64,000 nucleotides of DNA from Athripsodes cinereus (Eukaryota > Arthropoda > Insecta > Trichoptera > Leptoceridae). A model generated the notes under the pieces. It did not search any database, was not told where the DNA came from, and saw only the letters and a list, made by a program, of their open reading frames with translations. The stretch's first letter is position 1. The number at the start of each line of letters is the position of its first letter. A program made the position numbers and the translations under genes. The DNA lies in assembly GCA_947579605.1 (NCBI GenBank), contig OX388306.1, forward strand, positions 1,736,001 through 1,800,000. Reading direction: 5' to 3'. Of the stretch, positions 24,378 through 36,510 are shown in pieces.

Positions 24378-24480
24378 GAATTGGTCTCCCACTCTTTAAT
24401 GTAAGTTTTTGAGTAGTCTGTAAAAGGCAGGTGTTTGAATAGAGTAGGTATTTTTTCATCTTCAATTCAGCGGTGAATTG
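24378..24480 (+). repeat. P3 copy, 5' half only
   Basis: AATTGGTCTCCCACTCTTTA, GTAAGTTTTTGAGTAGTC, AAAAGGCAGGTGTTTGAATA and TCTTCAATTCAGCGGTGA, then unrelated sequence. The 3' end is missing, unusual for a retroposed repeat. Confidence 0.6.
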
Positions 24481-26280
24481 GTGTCATATTTTTTTCAGGA
24501 GAATGCATGGAAATGAAAATATATAACAATAAAACTAAATCTGTAATAAATAGAATCTTAACAAACATGTTTCAATGTGTACGTAAGACACAAACAGTTT
24601 TTCCTAAACTACATCCTGAATGGAGAACAAAATTTGAGGGCAGGAAGAAGGAAAATGTTGTGAAAATTAAATAAAATACAAACGTGACTTAGACAATGAA
24701 TGTGCTTACTTAGAAAGCTGGAAATAATATGTGACGCTTAAGAAGCCGTTTCGAAAAAAATGAAAATTGACTGAGACCCAATGACCATTCGGACAGTGCA
24801 GAACAGAAGTCTAGGGACTTCCATTTATTTGAATTACTGCAATAATTAAATAAAGTGACAGAAGTAATTTATTAATTGATTAATTATTACCAAAGGTTCA
24901 ATATCTGATCAAGTACGAAAACAATACCCGTCAGTTAAATACTAAGTAAGTAGCAGGCAATCATAAGGAGAGGTCGGTTAATAACGTAAGCGTGATTGTC
25001 AAAATCCGGATAGTGTTTCGCTGATACTTAGCCGTTGTGCGGTTATGGTAGCCTAATACACGTAGCTAACCTACCACCTAACTCACCATAGCTGTATGTA
25101 TATTATGGTGTTGTTTGTTGTTGTTATTATTATTGCTATCAAATACCAGGAGGACAGAAGTCTCAAGAGTTTTATCGTGCGTATCGCATGAAGTTAACAA
25201 CAGCTGACTATTATGAATAATGTTATGATAATGATCCGTGTTCATTCATAAACTTTAGAGAATGAAATTCAATTTAAGAAATCTAGAGATTTATTATTGA
25301 GATTCTAAATTCAAAATTCTCTCTAAAAAAATGGCATTTATTGTGCGGGTGTATTGAAAGTCTTATTATACTAAGTATTATCGTTAAATACGTAGTTTCA
25401 CATTTCCACAGTTAAAATTCCGTTCAAATCTGGTAAATGACTAGTAAAATAAGGTTTAACCATAACATGTACCTACTTAAATAGAACGGCAAAGTCATCA
25501 AAAGAACAGTTAGAGAGCAATAATTCTTAGAGCATTTTCAAATATATTAGTTTAGGTAGGTACTTCATACTTCTATTCAGAGTCCCAGAGAATGGAAGTT
25601 TTAATTAATTAACTGAAAAGTAGGTATCTACAAATCCAACTTTCATATTATTCGAAAACGATTCTACAAAAACCTAAATTTGACATTTTACGAAAACATA
25701 ACGTATGTAACCTAACAGGTTGTATTAAAAAGGTGTGTAAGTTTGAATGTTTTTAAAGTCATATCATAATGTTGATTGTGCGTGCTTGGGGGCATTACAT
25801 AAGGAATGCACCTCGTTGTTTATCGTGACTATAAAGTAGCAACTGAATGATTGGTTTGAGAACGAAACTTCTTCCTACTTCTTGACATTTACTTGTTCAC
25901 TCACTACTATTATAACCATTTTCAAATAACAAACAATAATAATAATTATTACATACTTACACAATAATTATATTATGATATAGCACACACAGCCAATAAC
26001 AATTATACAATCAGATTATAATAATGTAGTGAAATCTTCGGAGAAAGTTTCTGCAGTACATCTTCATTTACATATGTGCCCCTGATACTATTTTATGAAT
26101 TTCTATATACAAATTATATAAAAAAATTAAATATATAAATTATGAATGTGTGTATGTCGTATGTATCACAATAGGTATGACTTAACCTAAGATATGCATT
26201 ACTTGCAGGATAGAGAGAGATTATAAGGTGTTTTATTATAAAACTAAACTAAAAATTATAAAACACTTGAAATGATATAA

Positions 26281-26330
26281 TTTACTATCCCATTTAAAGA
26301 ATTTAACTTGTGTATGGGATAGAATTACAC
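26281..26330. repeat. small inverted repeat, intact copy
   Basis: TACTATCCCATTTAAAGAAT..AACTTGTGTATGGGATAGA has complementary ends (CTATCCCAT / ATGGGATAG). A second copy at 26716-27012 is interrupted by the hAT element, so this serves as the empty-site comparison. Confidence 0.65.
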
Positions 26331-26723
26331 ATATTTCTGCTTATACATAAATAAACAATAATAAATTCAACTAATACTATGTTCTATACAAAAACTATAT
26401 TTTTACAGCCTAATTTTTTTTTCTTAATGAACGCAGTCTATTTTTAAATACCATGACAACGTTCACCAATTCCACCTATTTCTTTTATGCTTCTCTCATA
26501 TAAATCCATTCAGAGTGGGTGAATTCACTCATCGCTGTATAGGGACTTTATTCAGCCAACCGCACCTACTAGGAATCGAACCCAGCACCTCTGTGTTACA
26601 AGTCTAGTGCTCTAACCTAACTTATTTACACATTTTTTTTTATTTTAATTGAAAAATACAACAAAAATACATATATATTACACATTTACTAAAATACACT
26701 TAAAAATCTATTGTTTACTATCC

Positions 26724-26972
26724 CAGTGGTCGGCAAAGTGCGGCTCCGGAGCCGCATGTGGCTCTTTGGCCCCGTAAGTGCGCCTCTGAAGGCCTAGCCT
26801 AGAGTCAAATTCGTAGAGAACAAACAATTAGAAAACGTGAAATTGGAAAATAAGTTCTAAAATTATAATAATGGTTTACTAAATTTATTAACAGATTTGG
26901 CTCTCATTTTTTTTTTAACCGGTGTAATGTACATATTTTTGGCTCTTTGGCGAATAAGTTTGTGGATCACTG
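26724..26972. mobile_element. non-autonomous hAT element, 249 bp
   Basis: Termini CAGTGGTCGGCAAA and the complement of CAGTGATCCACAAA are hAT-type inverted repeats. It is flanked by a perfect 8-bp duplication TACTATCC (26716-26723 and 26973-26980), the length expected for hAT. The interior repeats TTTGGCTCTTTGG-like sequence near both ends and codes for nothing. It sits inside a copy of the small repeat whose uninterrupted relative is at 26281. Confidence 0.88.
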
Positions 26973-29454
26973 TACTATCCCATTAAAAGAGTTAAACTTG
27001 TGTATGGGATAGACATAATAATATATAGATTTGTTTTCATCATTTCACTGATACAGTTATATAATTCGACAGGTAGCAAGAAGACTCGCACAGTTTTTGA
27101 ATTGTTCATGAGAAGCTATTTTTTTAATTCTCATAAATTATCCAAAACGTCCTTTCGCGTAATCAAATACATCTATAAAAAGTTTGTCTTAAATTTTTCT
27201 TTATTAATTATTTTCATTTAGAAAGATAAATAAAATTAATACAATTTTTCAAAAATTTTACATTTTTTTCGATAAAATAAGTTTTCACACGTTTAAATTA
27301 AAGATGCTTCCAAGAATATGTCACGGTTAAAATATTAAAGATAATAATAACTTATTCGATAATCACTGTGAAAAAAACGTAATAACCGTGTGTAAGTAAC
27401 AACGTGTTGCAAAAAATCACAATCATTGTTAAGCGAGTGCTCAATAATACAATTTCGTATTTTAAAATTTGAATTTCGAATTTGTTTTCAGTGTTTAGTT
27501 AATCCTCTTTAATATTTGACACTAATCCGAAAGTTGCGTGACTAATTCTGAATTTTTATATTCTGGGAATGCTTTGCTATCTCCTTAACAATGTAAATAT
27601 TATCTTCGAATACTTTCAAAGAAAGATAATTTTTGAAAGGAAGATGGTATCATCCTTTAAGTCAATCCTTTATGGAGCTCGTTGATCTTTTTTGTAATAA
27701 TATTGTTTATATGTTAACTCGGATAATAGGATTAAAATGTTTTACAAACATTAATAATATTATACCTATCTGTTATTATTCACATGTGTATGGAACAATA
27801 ACAATTTTGTTATTATTACAAATGTGGTTATTTTCAATATTCATACATGTCTATTTTTTATAAATGAGAATGTTTTTCAAAGACATTACATACAAAGATG
27901 TTTTATATGGAAACTTAATTGGCAGGTTCTCTCGCGATACTTCGTAATAATAATCTTAAATTTATACATTTTGAGTTACTGATATGTGCTTTTATTTTAT
28001 ATAATTATTTATTGTTGTTTATTTACATCTATTTAATACTTTCTTATTTATATATTACTCTATTACTGTAAATATTTTAACAAATTCTTGTATAATTTTT
28101 TTACATATTTTACAGATTATATAAAATGCACCGCTTATTCCCATTATTACATAATTACTAACATAGTTTTAGGAGTTCACACCAAATCAATTTGGTATTA
28201 ATTTGTTGTTTTTTTTTGTGGAGCAATTTTTTCAGTTCTCATATTTCAAAGATTATTTTTATAAAATAACATTCCACCAAAATTAGTAAATAAATATGAA
28301 AATGTGCATAAATATTCGGTAATCACAAAAACAACATTTCCAATATTAGATATCTACTTGACAAGATAAAAATAAAAAATTGAGTGAATTTTTTTGAAAT
28401 CATTGACCTTCTAAACATTCCGCATATAAATAAATTTCCTGATCCTTTAAGTGTATTTATTTTGCTACTGATCAGTAGAAAACCCTTCAAGGAGCTTTAT
28501 TGGTCTCCAAGGCAAAAACTCTATTGATCTTTAATAAGAATAAACAAAAAGTTTTAAGTTTGTACTATTATTATATTAAAACCCTTAATATTAATTATTA
28601 TTGTCTTCCAAGGTAACAATTTACTGCATGTATAGGTATAGATCTAACCCTCTGGTTACCAGTGTGCCCGTACGGGAACATGAAGAATTTAATTTTTTAA
28701 AAATCACTTGTTTTTAAAAGATTTTTATTTTATACGGAAATTAATGAAAAAGCTTGATTTTATAAAGTGGAATAAGAATTTTTCTCATGAAGTCATTTAT
28801 TTGATGTGTAATTTATTCCCAAACTTTTATTTTATTTTTTTGGTCAATTGACGACCTTTGATTAGAAAATTGAAATAGGTGCTATCATTTCATGCGCCCA
28901 TATTTTATGTTTGTATATTTTTGTTATGATGTTTGTGAATAAAATAATATAAGTAACAACTTTGAATAGAGTTTGTAACGTGTCCTTAAACAGCCGATAT
29001 CCTTGTACAAACAAATGCGCCTTCCTTGAAAACGGTAAGCGGTAATTAAAAAAATATTTCACCAAAAATCATATTTTTTTGTTTATTTATTGTACATAAT
29101 ATAAAGAATTATTCCAGGGGTCTTCAATTTAATTTGGTACTGAGAGGGTAAGAAATTGCGATATTGTAATTATTAAAATGTTGTCGATTTTAATAATGCG
29201 AAATCTCGGTGCGTGCAAAAAATGCATGACGCGTAATAGGTAATGATAATTTATACATAATTACTTTCAATTATTGCAAAATCACGAGTTTGTAGTTGAA
29301 AATACTACTCGAACACACGACCGATATAATATTGCCGGTGTTAAGTTTTGAAAGAACAATCGATCTGTGAGAAAAAAAAATTTATGAGGACGACAGTAGG
29401 TACATAATATGAAAATTTGCTTGAAATTTCACTTTGAAAGATATTTATACTATT

Positions 29455-29605
29455 ACTACAACTACACCATCACGGCATATCCCACAAGTGGGACGAAATG
29501 CGAGCTGTCCTCACCGTGCCAACAAAAAATTAAGACATTCATGATAAGTGTCAAAACGCAACGCTGAATTTGCCTTTTACAGGACACATAAAAAAATCTC
29601 TGCTC
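29455..29605 (-). repeat. P3 copy
   Basis: Reverse complement of P3 from CACCATCACGGCATATCCCA through GTGCCAACAAAAAATTAAGA to TTTTACAGGACAC. The middle (the ATGCAGCTGGTCTGCTGG block) is deleted. Confidence 0.6.
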
Positions 29606-30020
29606 TACGAAACAACGATTAAAAAAAAAATTGTTATCATTTATTTTATTCTTCTTTGTATATTGTTTCAAAATAAATTGAAAGCATACCTGCCATAAAC
29701 AATAGCGGAAAATGTTTAGTGCATGTTATGCACATTGGGCGTGTTTATCGCAGTACTAATATTTTTTTCCAATTAACCCATTTAGTCTTTGTTTTATATG
29801 AAATTTAAAATTTAGATCACTTATTTTTAATATGTATGTAAATTGTTGTCTTTCTTACGTCTGTATATGTAATTATCTATTTTTTATTTTATTATATTAA
29901 TTATCTATTTCATATTTGTATAATATATTGCTGTATGGAATAATTCTATATCATAATCAGACATAACACAATTGGACTGAAAAATACTACAAAAATGATT
30001 AATAATCAATAACTAGACAA

Positions 30021-30215
30021 CTTATTTATGATGCGCCGTTTTGTGGAAAAACCACCGCAAGGGCCCATTTAAGAATCATAACACCTCCCGAACAATAGGG
30101 TTTTTAACCTCGTCTTGAACACCTCCACACTCTCCAGATTTCGCAAATCAAAGGGAATTTTGTTCCACAGCAACGGACCAGCCACACACAAGGCACGGTC
30201 AACATAGTTGGCCAG
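30021..30215 (-). mobile_element. LINE C-terminal remnant, second copy
   Basis: Inverted relative of 2428-2590: minus strand encodes LCVAGPLLWNKIPFDLRNLE, SVEVFKTRLKTLLF-like sequence and the same non-coding tail (CGGTGGTTTTTCCACAAAAC). This copy extends further 5', adding a RVDRALCVAGPLL-like segment. No RT motifs. Confidence 0.55.
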
Positions 30216-31001
30216 ACCCCCTCTACGCGTGCATTAATGCATCGAATGATAATAATTTTAAATATAATGAGTATAATTATGTCAATTGATAATAATTTTT
30301 AGTCAGGTTTCAACATTAAGTATTATTTCAATTAATTTCTCAATTGTTTTTACTAATATTGCATGTATTTTTGGTGATTTTATTTTTATTTAACCATAAC
30401 TAATTTGCACAATATTTTATGTTAGTTAATATTTTTGTTTCTACTTTAGGTAGTTTTTTTTTTCATGTTTTTCAGATTTTACAATTTTGATTAATGAAAA
30501 GTCCTTTGCCCATTTTAATTTAATATAATTTCTCGTATAAAACATTCATGAAATTTAAAGTAAGGAAGAAATTTCTTGAACTCTTACTCAGGCAGGTGAA
30601 AATTTAAATATAGTGAGACTCTTACACACTCGGTTCGTACGAACCGATCATAATAATTATAATCAAGTAAATACTGTTAAACATTGCAAATGTATTCTTG
30701 AATAATCATTCTGATAATTCCATGACACAATCTCTCGATTCGTTTGATTATAATGCCTAACCTAAATTTTACGAAACTATTGGGTGAATTATTATCAGCT
30801 AACAAAATAGTAAGCATAATTTGTCAACGAACCGGTTTGAATTTTTTTCACAAGTTTTCGCGAACCGGTTTTATGTATTTATTTGTCAAATCACTGCTTG
30901 TGTAAGGGTTGATGAAATATTGAATTTCAAGAATTTTAAAATATTGATGGCTGTTCACAACAATTTGTCATCAAAAAATATTTTCCACTTGCCTGTTGTA
31001 G

Positions 31002-31026
31002 ATGTAGTCAGTGCTTGTGGAGGTGA
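31002..31026 (+). CDS. drm: Drumstick zinc-finger protein, final coding exon
   Basis: The first base completes Arg74 (AG|A), then CSQCLWR and a TGA stop at 31024-31026. The acceptor is CCACTTGCCTGTTGTAG. The encoded tail RCSQCLWR closely resembles the end of the fly Drumstick protein as I recall it, and it supplies the cysteine (C75 or C78) that completes the second, C2HC-type finger with C57, C60 and H73. With exon 1 this gives an 81-residue protein, the family's usual size. A later AG at 31006-31007 would also be in phase but would delete Arg-Cys, so the first is preferred. Confidence 0.85.
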
Positions 31027-31160
31027 AGGGGGAGGGGGACAACTACATTCCTCGATCCCTAGCAGCGGTCTCTCTCTAACATATAGAAAGTAAGAAACTT
31101 CTTTTTATTTTCTTATATATTTTCATTCAACAACGATCCATAGCGGAAAATAAATTAATC
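31027..31160 (+). other. drm: drm 3' UTR with candidate poly(A) signal
   Basis: Downstream of the stop is a GC-richer stretch (GGGGGAGGGGGACAACT) followed by AT-rich sequence. The first AATAAA is at 31149-31154, about 120 nt after the stop. A GTAAGA at 31090 could be a UTR splice donor, paired with the strong acceptor TTATTTGTTCAG ending at 31714. Confidence 0.45.
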
Positions 31161-34100
31161 AAAAATTATGTTACGTAGTGTAAAAAAAATCGTCAACATT
31201 TTCAGTCTATCATGAACTACACTGGTGAACAAAAAATTTGACTTTTTTTTAATTTATTCTTCGTTGTGGATATGTTTTTTTACATTTTATTATAAGCACA
31301 CTTTATTAATATTAACGATGGATGGAGAATGAAGCACTTTTTAGAAGAAACTACTCCTTACTTATACATGTATCACTCTGTATAAAAAAACCTTAATAAC
31401 ATTTCGGTATTTTGGGAACAATTTTATTATTCACTGGTCAAACGGCCTTTATTCAAAATTATTAACTACTACAAACAAAATTTTACCTTCTTTTGGCTTT
31501 ATGGTGCAAAATTTTTAATGCTTGGAGTGGATTTATTAAGGTTGCAACGTTAAAAATTTAACACGAAGCAAAGGACACTGTTAAATTTCATCATTCAAGA
31601 AAACAACATTATAAAATTAATATATACCTTAATCTTGATTTTTTTTATTTTCTATTGTTTAATAATTTGCATTCATTTGTTTAATAATTTCATTTTTTTT
31701 TTTTTATTTGTTCAGGTTCATCCACACATCACCATCAAAGGACAGTGGATACAATTCATATTCAAGATACTAGTACCGAATCACACTGGTCGAAAATAAA
31801 CTACACATATAATTTATATAAATGCATTTAATTTATTTGAATTTATAAAAAAATAAATAATAATATAAAATAATATTTTTCTTGTTAAAAATATTATAAT
31901 TTATCGTTATAAGAAGTATTAACTTTAAACAGTATTATTTTTACCATATTTTTATTGTATTTTATTTTTTTATTATTATAATTATGCTATTTTTAGCTTT
32001 CCAAATACCGGTACAAAATAACAAAAAATATCCTACAAATATTATTAGTTATAAAGAATATGAATTGTGTGAATAATTTAATTGTACTATCATTTATTTA
32101 AAAAACATAAAAATGAGAGATTTGTATTTAATCGCTAGAGGATCAAGTCAATTAGAAAATGCTAACGAATATATTTTATGCCCATAGACAATTAAATGAT
32201 GCGATAGAAAATCATTTGGTGGACGTGGATACCAACATAACCGAACAAAAATAAAAACTTTACCAACCTGACCATAATTTGTTTTTATACTGACCATAGA
32301 TCAACGTCAAACAAAAATATGCTTTCTATCAAAGGTTATAAGGCTTTGATTCCTATTAAAATTTAAGTGTACCACGTGCCAGATATGTTTTATTGAAATA
32401 TATTAAAATATAATGTGTCTATATTTACAGCTTTTAAGGCAGCTTCAGAGTTATTCAAATACATATATTTTTTATAAGGTTTTATCTATTTTTTAGCATT
32501 TTCTAATTGACACATAATTATAATAAATGTTATCATCAAAGAGGAAAAAATATTTTATGGAGGGAAGCAACTCCAGAGAATGAAGAATTTCGATAATATA
32601 TATTTTAACAATTTTGGTTATTTTCAAATAAATTTGCGATAACCCTGTATTTCGCTTTATGATCTCTGATGAAAAATGTACGTTTGAAACACCCTACTGC
32701 TGAAAAAATATTCTCTGTAAAACAGGTTTAGTAATATAAATAGCAAGCTTTTCAGATGTTTTTGGAACAACACATTTTTCCAGTATTTACATTATTTTTG
32801 ACTAATTAATTGATACAATTATTAACCAATATTTAAAGAAGAATAAAATAAATAAATTTATATTAAAAACATTAATTATTCATTTTAAATTTTTTGTATT
32901 TGATTTTATACATCGTTCGAGTATTTTTATAAATGAAGCATGGGGTTGTTTCATGAGAAAAAAATAATTTGTAAAATTGTTAAAATGTAAGATTTATCGT
33001 AATATGTAGATGCCATATATTGTGATCTTCAAGCAAGTATAAGTGAGTTTATATTTTTATTATAATAATCAATTATGATAGCTCCAATTTCTACTATATA
33101 ATTATGTTATTTAATAAATATGTTGAATTCTAGGTTTATTTTATTATATTCTATCATTATTATGAATATTATATTCCTAAAAGCAATATTAACATAAGAT
33201 TTTTTTTAAATTTTGCTCCGTAAGTAATATCCACAACAATGTCGCAATTTTCTAAATATTTGTTTCTATAAATTCATTTAACAATGTATAAAAAATCCAG
33301 TGTTTATTAATCAAAAATACCCAATGAATAATTGAGCTTTTAATTATTAAATTAAAAATTTGATAAATATTTAAAATTATCCAAAAAAATAATAATCTTA
33401 AAATCCTGGGGCACTTCTTAAAACATATTTCTACTTGCATAATTTTGTCCAATTTTGGTTTGATTTTATTATTTTTTACGTTATTTATATTTTAAAAAAA
33501 CAAAAAAAAAAACTATTTTTTTCCAAAATGCCATGTTATATTATTTTTTAATTTTAATTATTGTAAATAAATTTTATAATATTATAATATTAAAAGTCTA
33601 AATATTTAATAAATAAGACATGAACTGGTTTAAATAAAATACTTTAAAAATATAATCAAAAACATTCCAAATTATACATTTAATTAAACATTTCCAATAT
33701 ACATATATTGGGTAAATATTATTAAATTTTAAGATTCCTTATTTTTGGCTTATTATTTATATTTATTCTTTTATTTTCGATTTTTTTTTTATTTTGTAAC
33801 ATTATTTTACAAATCATTTCTTACATAATTACGAGATAAATTGTGTACTAGTAATATTTAAGGTTCTTTATATAATTTATATTATTATATATTTAACAAA
33901 TATTTATTATTTTTTAAATATTTTTTTATCATTAAATCTACCTATGATTCGCTGATTTTTTATTGAGTTATTGGAAAATGGCGTTCATATATATATATAA
34001 AAACTATATATATAACGCATTCTAGTCTTTCAATAATTTTGGTAATATAAAGTAATAGAAAAGAAGGAAAAAACAATCACAATTTTGATTTTTGTATACC

Positions 34101-34930
34101 ATCATATTTATTTTTATTATTTTATTCATTTCATATTTTAAAGGTGATTTTTTAAGTTCCATTCTGTATTATTATTCTAAAAAACAAATTTCTTTGTGTT
34201 TTTTGTATTATATTGTGCCTTCGAATAAAAAAAAATATCACCTTGATTACAAATATTTGTATATTTTTGTATTTCTGGCTTACTGTATGTAATTTTACTT
34301 TAGTTCATATATTAAAAGTATATAAACATGAAGAAATTACCAAAAATAACCTTTTATATTTTTAAATAGAAAAATAAACAATAGAAATAGAAAAAAATAT
34401 ATTTATTTTATTGTGAAGTAGAATTATATAATACCCAGTGATAAATAAATCATTAAAATATGAAACAAACTTTACAAAAAAAAATGTGACCAATTATATA
34501 TTTATTTTTATATGTTTTAAAAATAAAATCAGTTTTTAACATTTTATATATTTTTATTCAATTTACACTTTTTATTACTTTGTATACCAACCATTAAAGG
34601 CACTCGCATCTATATAATATTTTTTTTTTAAATATTAATTACTATAATTTTATTTTTATATAATTATATTTTTATCATCATGTTTTCACTAATGCTTCTA
34701 TTATTATTATTATTTAGGCTATTATTTATTAGAATAATATTTTGTAAGATTAAAAATATAAATAAAAATATTACGATTACAGAAAAATATTTTTTTCATT
34801 CCATAACCCTTTTTTTTCTTTTGCTTATCTATTCTATGCTCACCGAAAGAACAGCAATAAAAAAAAAAAAAAAAGTATATGATACGACTGTATCAAATGT
34901 AAATAAAATTTAATATCTTTAAAGGAAGTG
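31160..34930. other. very AT-rich stretch, no gene recognised
   Basis: Almost pure A/T over long spans (for example 33100-34700), with many stop codons in all frames. No repeat family shared with the rest of the window and no promoter-like structure was identified. An (AT)n palindromic run lies at 33990-34014. Confidence 0.6.
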
Positions 34931-34934
34931 ATGG

Positions 34935-35105
34935 AAAATATTTTGGTCCTGGGTTCGATTCCCAGCTGGGTCGTAAATTTCAAAAGGAATTTTAGCATCT
35001 AGGGTTTGATGATATTATATGCTGCCTCTGAAAGTCTTGGTTGAAGAGGTTGTCTGAAAGTCTATATCAATATAGCTGACTGACTTGACTCGATTGAAAT
35101 TTGTG
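34935..35105 (+). repeat. tRNA-derived SINE, 5'-truncated
   Basis: B box GGGTTCGATTCCCAG (34955-34970) heads a ~150-bp body ending near GCTGACTGACTTGAC. The A-box region is degraded. Confidence 0.5.
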
Positions 35106-35194
35106 TGCATATTTTTTTTAATGATACTAAATAAACATAGTACTTACCTATCCATTACAAATCTCACAGCTTACTTTTAGTTAAAGTTGATATT

Positions 35195-35350
35195 TTCAGC
35201 CGACGGTTCTTGGTGGAAGTTCATTTTAAATTAATTATTAATAGTTCTTTAGTATATCCACCTAATGTCAGCCTGAAAATGAGAGCGGAAGCTCTTGAAA
35301 ACCGGCTCGCCATCAATAAAAGTCACTGTGGATATACTAAAGAAGTGTTT
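35195..35350. mobile_element. inverted-repeat element, CGAGCCG family
   Basis: Ends TTCTTTAGTATATCCAC (left at 35244, complement at 35330) flank the shared core: complement of GGCGAGCCGG..TTTCAAGAGCTTCCGCTCTC. The same core recurs at 37540-37695 and 57947-58050, degraded at 16830. A preceding GCCGACGGTTCTTGGTGGAAG module recurs at 36459 and 57474. Superfamily unknown. Confidence 0.5.
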
Positions 35351-35384
35351 CATTTATATTTAATTTGGATAAACCTACTTTTCC

Positions 35385-35505
35385 ATCACGGAGTATGCCA
35401 CAAGTGGGGTGGCCAGCAGATCAACCGTATGCAATAAACATGTAAGCTGTCTTCTCCATGACAACAACGAAAATTTAAGACATTCAAGATGGTTGTCGAA
35501 CCGAA
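35385..35505 (-). repeat. P3 copy, 3' half
   Basis: Reverse complement: CCATCACGGAGTATGCCACA, GTGGGGTGGCCAGCAGATC, TGCAATAAACATGTAAGCTG, then AAGACATTCAAGATGG. The tail is cut at TTTTCCATCACGG. Confidence 0.6.
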
Positions 35506-35581
35506 TAGCTAAATGCTTATTTCATGTGGCTGGTCTGCTATATCTTCACAAAATCTCTTAACAAGAAAACTAACTGAAAAA

Positions 35582-36070
35582 TATGCATATATTATTATTT
35601 GGTCCATTCCGTGTCATAAAAATATGCATATATATTTGGTCCATTCCGTGACACAAAAATATGCATATATATTTGGTCCATTCCGTGACACAAAAATATG
35701 CATATATATTTGGTCCATTCCGTGACATAAAAATATGCATATATATTTGGTCCATTCCGTGACATAAAAATATGCATATATATTTGGTCCATTCTGTGAC
35801 ACAAAAATATGCATATATATTTGGTCCATTTCGTGACATAAAAATATGCATATATATTTGGTCCATTCCGTGACATAAAAATATGCATATATATTTGGTC
35901 CATTTCGTGACATAAAAATATGCATATATATTTGGTCCATTCCGTGACATAAAAATATGCATATATATTTGGTTCATTCCGTGACATAAAAATATGAATA
36001 TATATTTGGTCCATTCCGTGACATAAAAATATGCATATTAATAGTTGGTCCATTCCGTGACATAAAAATA
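35582..36070. repeat. 37-bp tandem satellite, about 13 copies
   Basis: Each unit contains ATATGCATATATATTTGGTC then CATTCCGTGACATAAAA. Spacing of the TTGGTCC landmark is exactly 37 bp between consecutive copies except near the 3' end (one unit has TTAATAG inserted and one reads TTGGTTC). Because 37 is not a multiple of 3, the array cycles through frames. The unit has no stop codon in any minus-strand frame, giving overlapping frames of 108 to 165 codons with a 37-residue period. I treat these as a composition artefact and not genes. Confidence 0.92.
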
Positions 36071-36510
36071 GGACATTCAGTATGGGTGCCATTTCACTTT
36101 ATTGAGAAAGGATGAAGAACTAAACTGCAAAAATCTAGATGTACAATAAAGTAATAAGTGAAAATTATAACTTGTTTTAGATACAGGCCTCTCCTTTGGC
36201 TTTTCATTTGTTATTACCGTGGGTATGTTGTATTTACTCCCTTTCTGTAATTTTTGCGACACCATGAGACCATCTGGACTGAGAATTTTGTTGCTAAATA
36301 ATATATTATTATAAATGTGACGCTTTACAATTCCTGGAAATTCAATGGAAACTTATAGAAAACGATGGGAGACATTATCTTTTTCGAGGACTCCACGGGA
36401 AGGGTATAAGTAAACTTAATATACGAAATAAAAAATGGCATAAATAATCTAGTTCATATTGTCGGCCGACGATACTTGGTGGGAGTATATGATAAATAAT
36501 ATATATTTAG

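Larger units (their letters stand above)
18710..31001 (+). other. drm: drm intron (12,292 bp)
   Basis: Phase-2 intron: donor CAG|GTACGT, acceptor CCACTTGCCTGTTGTAG|AT. It holds LINE-A, LINE-B and P3 fragments, a SINE, a hAT element and long AT-rich stretches. Parts without a listed repeat (18800-20050, 22900-24370, 24500-26280, 27020-29450) show nothing I can name. Regulatory elements may lie here but are not visible by eye. Confidence 0.8.

Noticed and set aside
35582..36070. CRISPR-like array (37-bp direct repeats)
   Set aside because: There are no spacers; units are contiguous, and the context is an insect nuclear genome.
35570..36092. Long minus-strand open frames of 108-165 codons
   Set aside because: They are the 37-bp satellite read in each frame; all three are open because the unit lacks stops and the period is not a multiple of 3. 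No start context or non-repeat domain.
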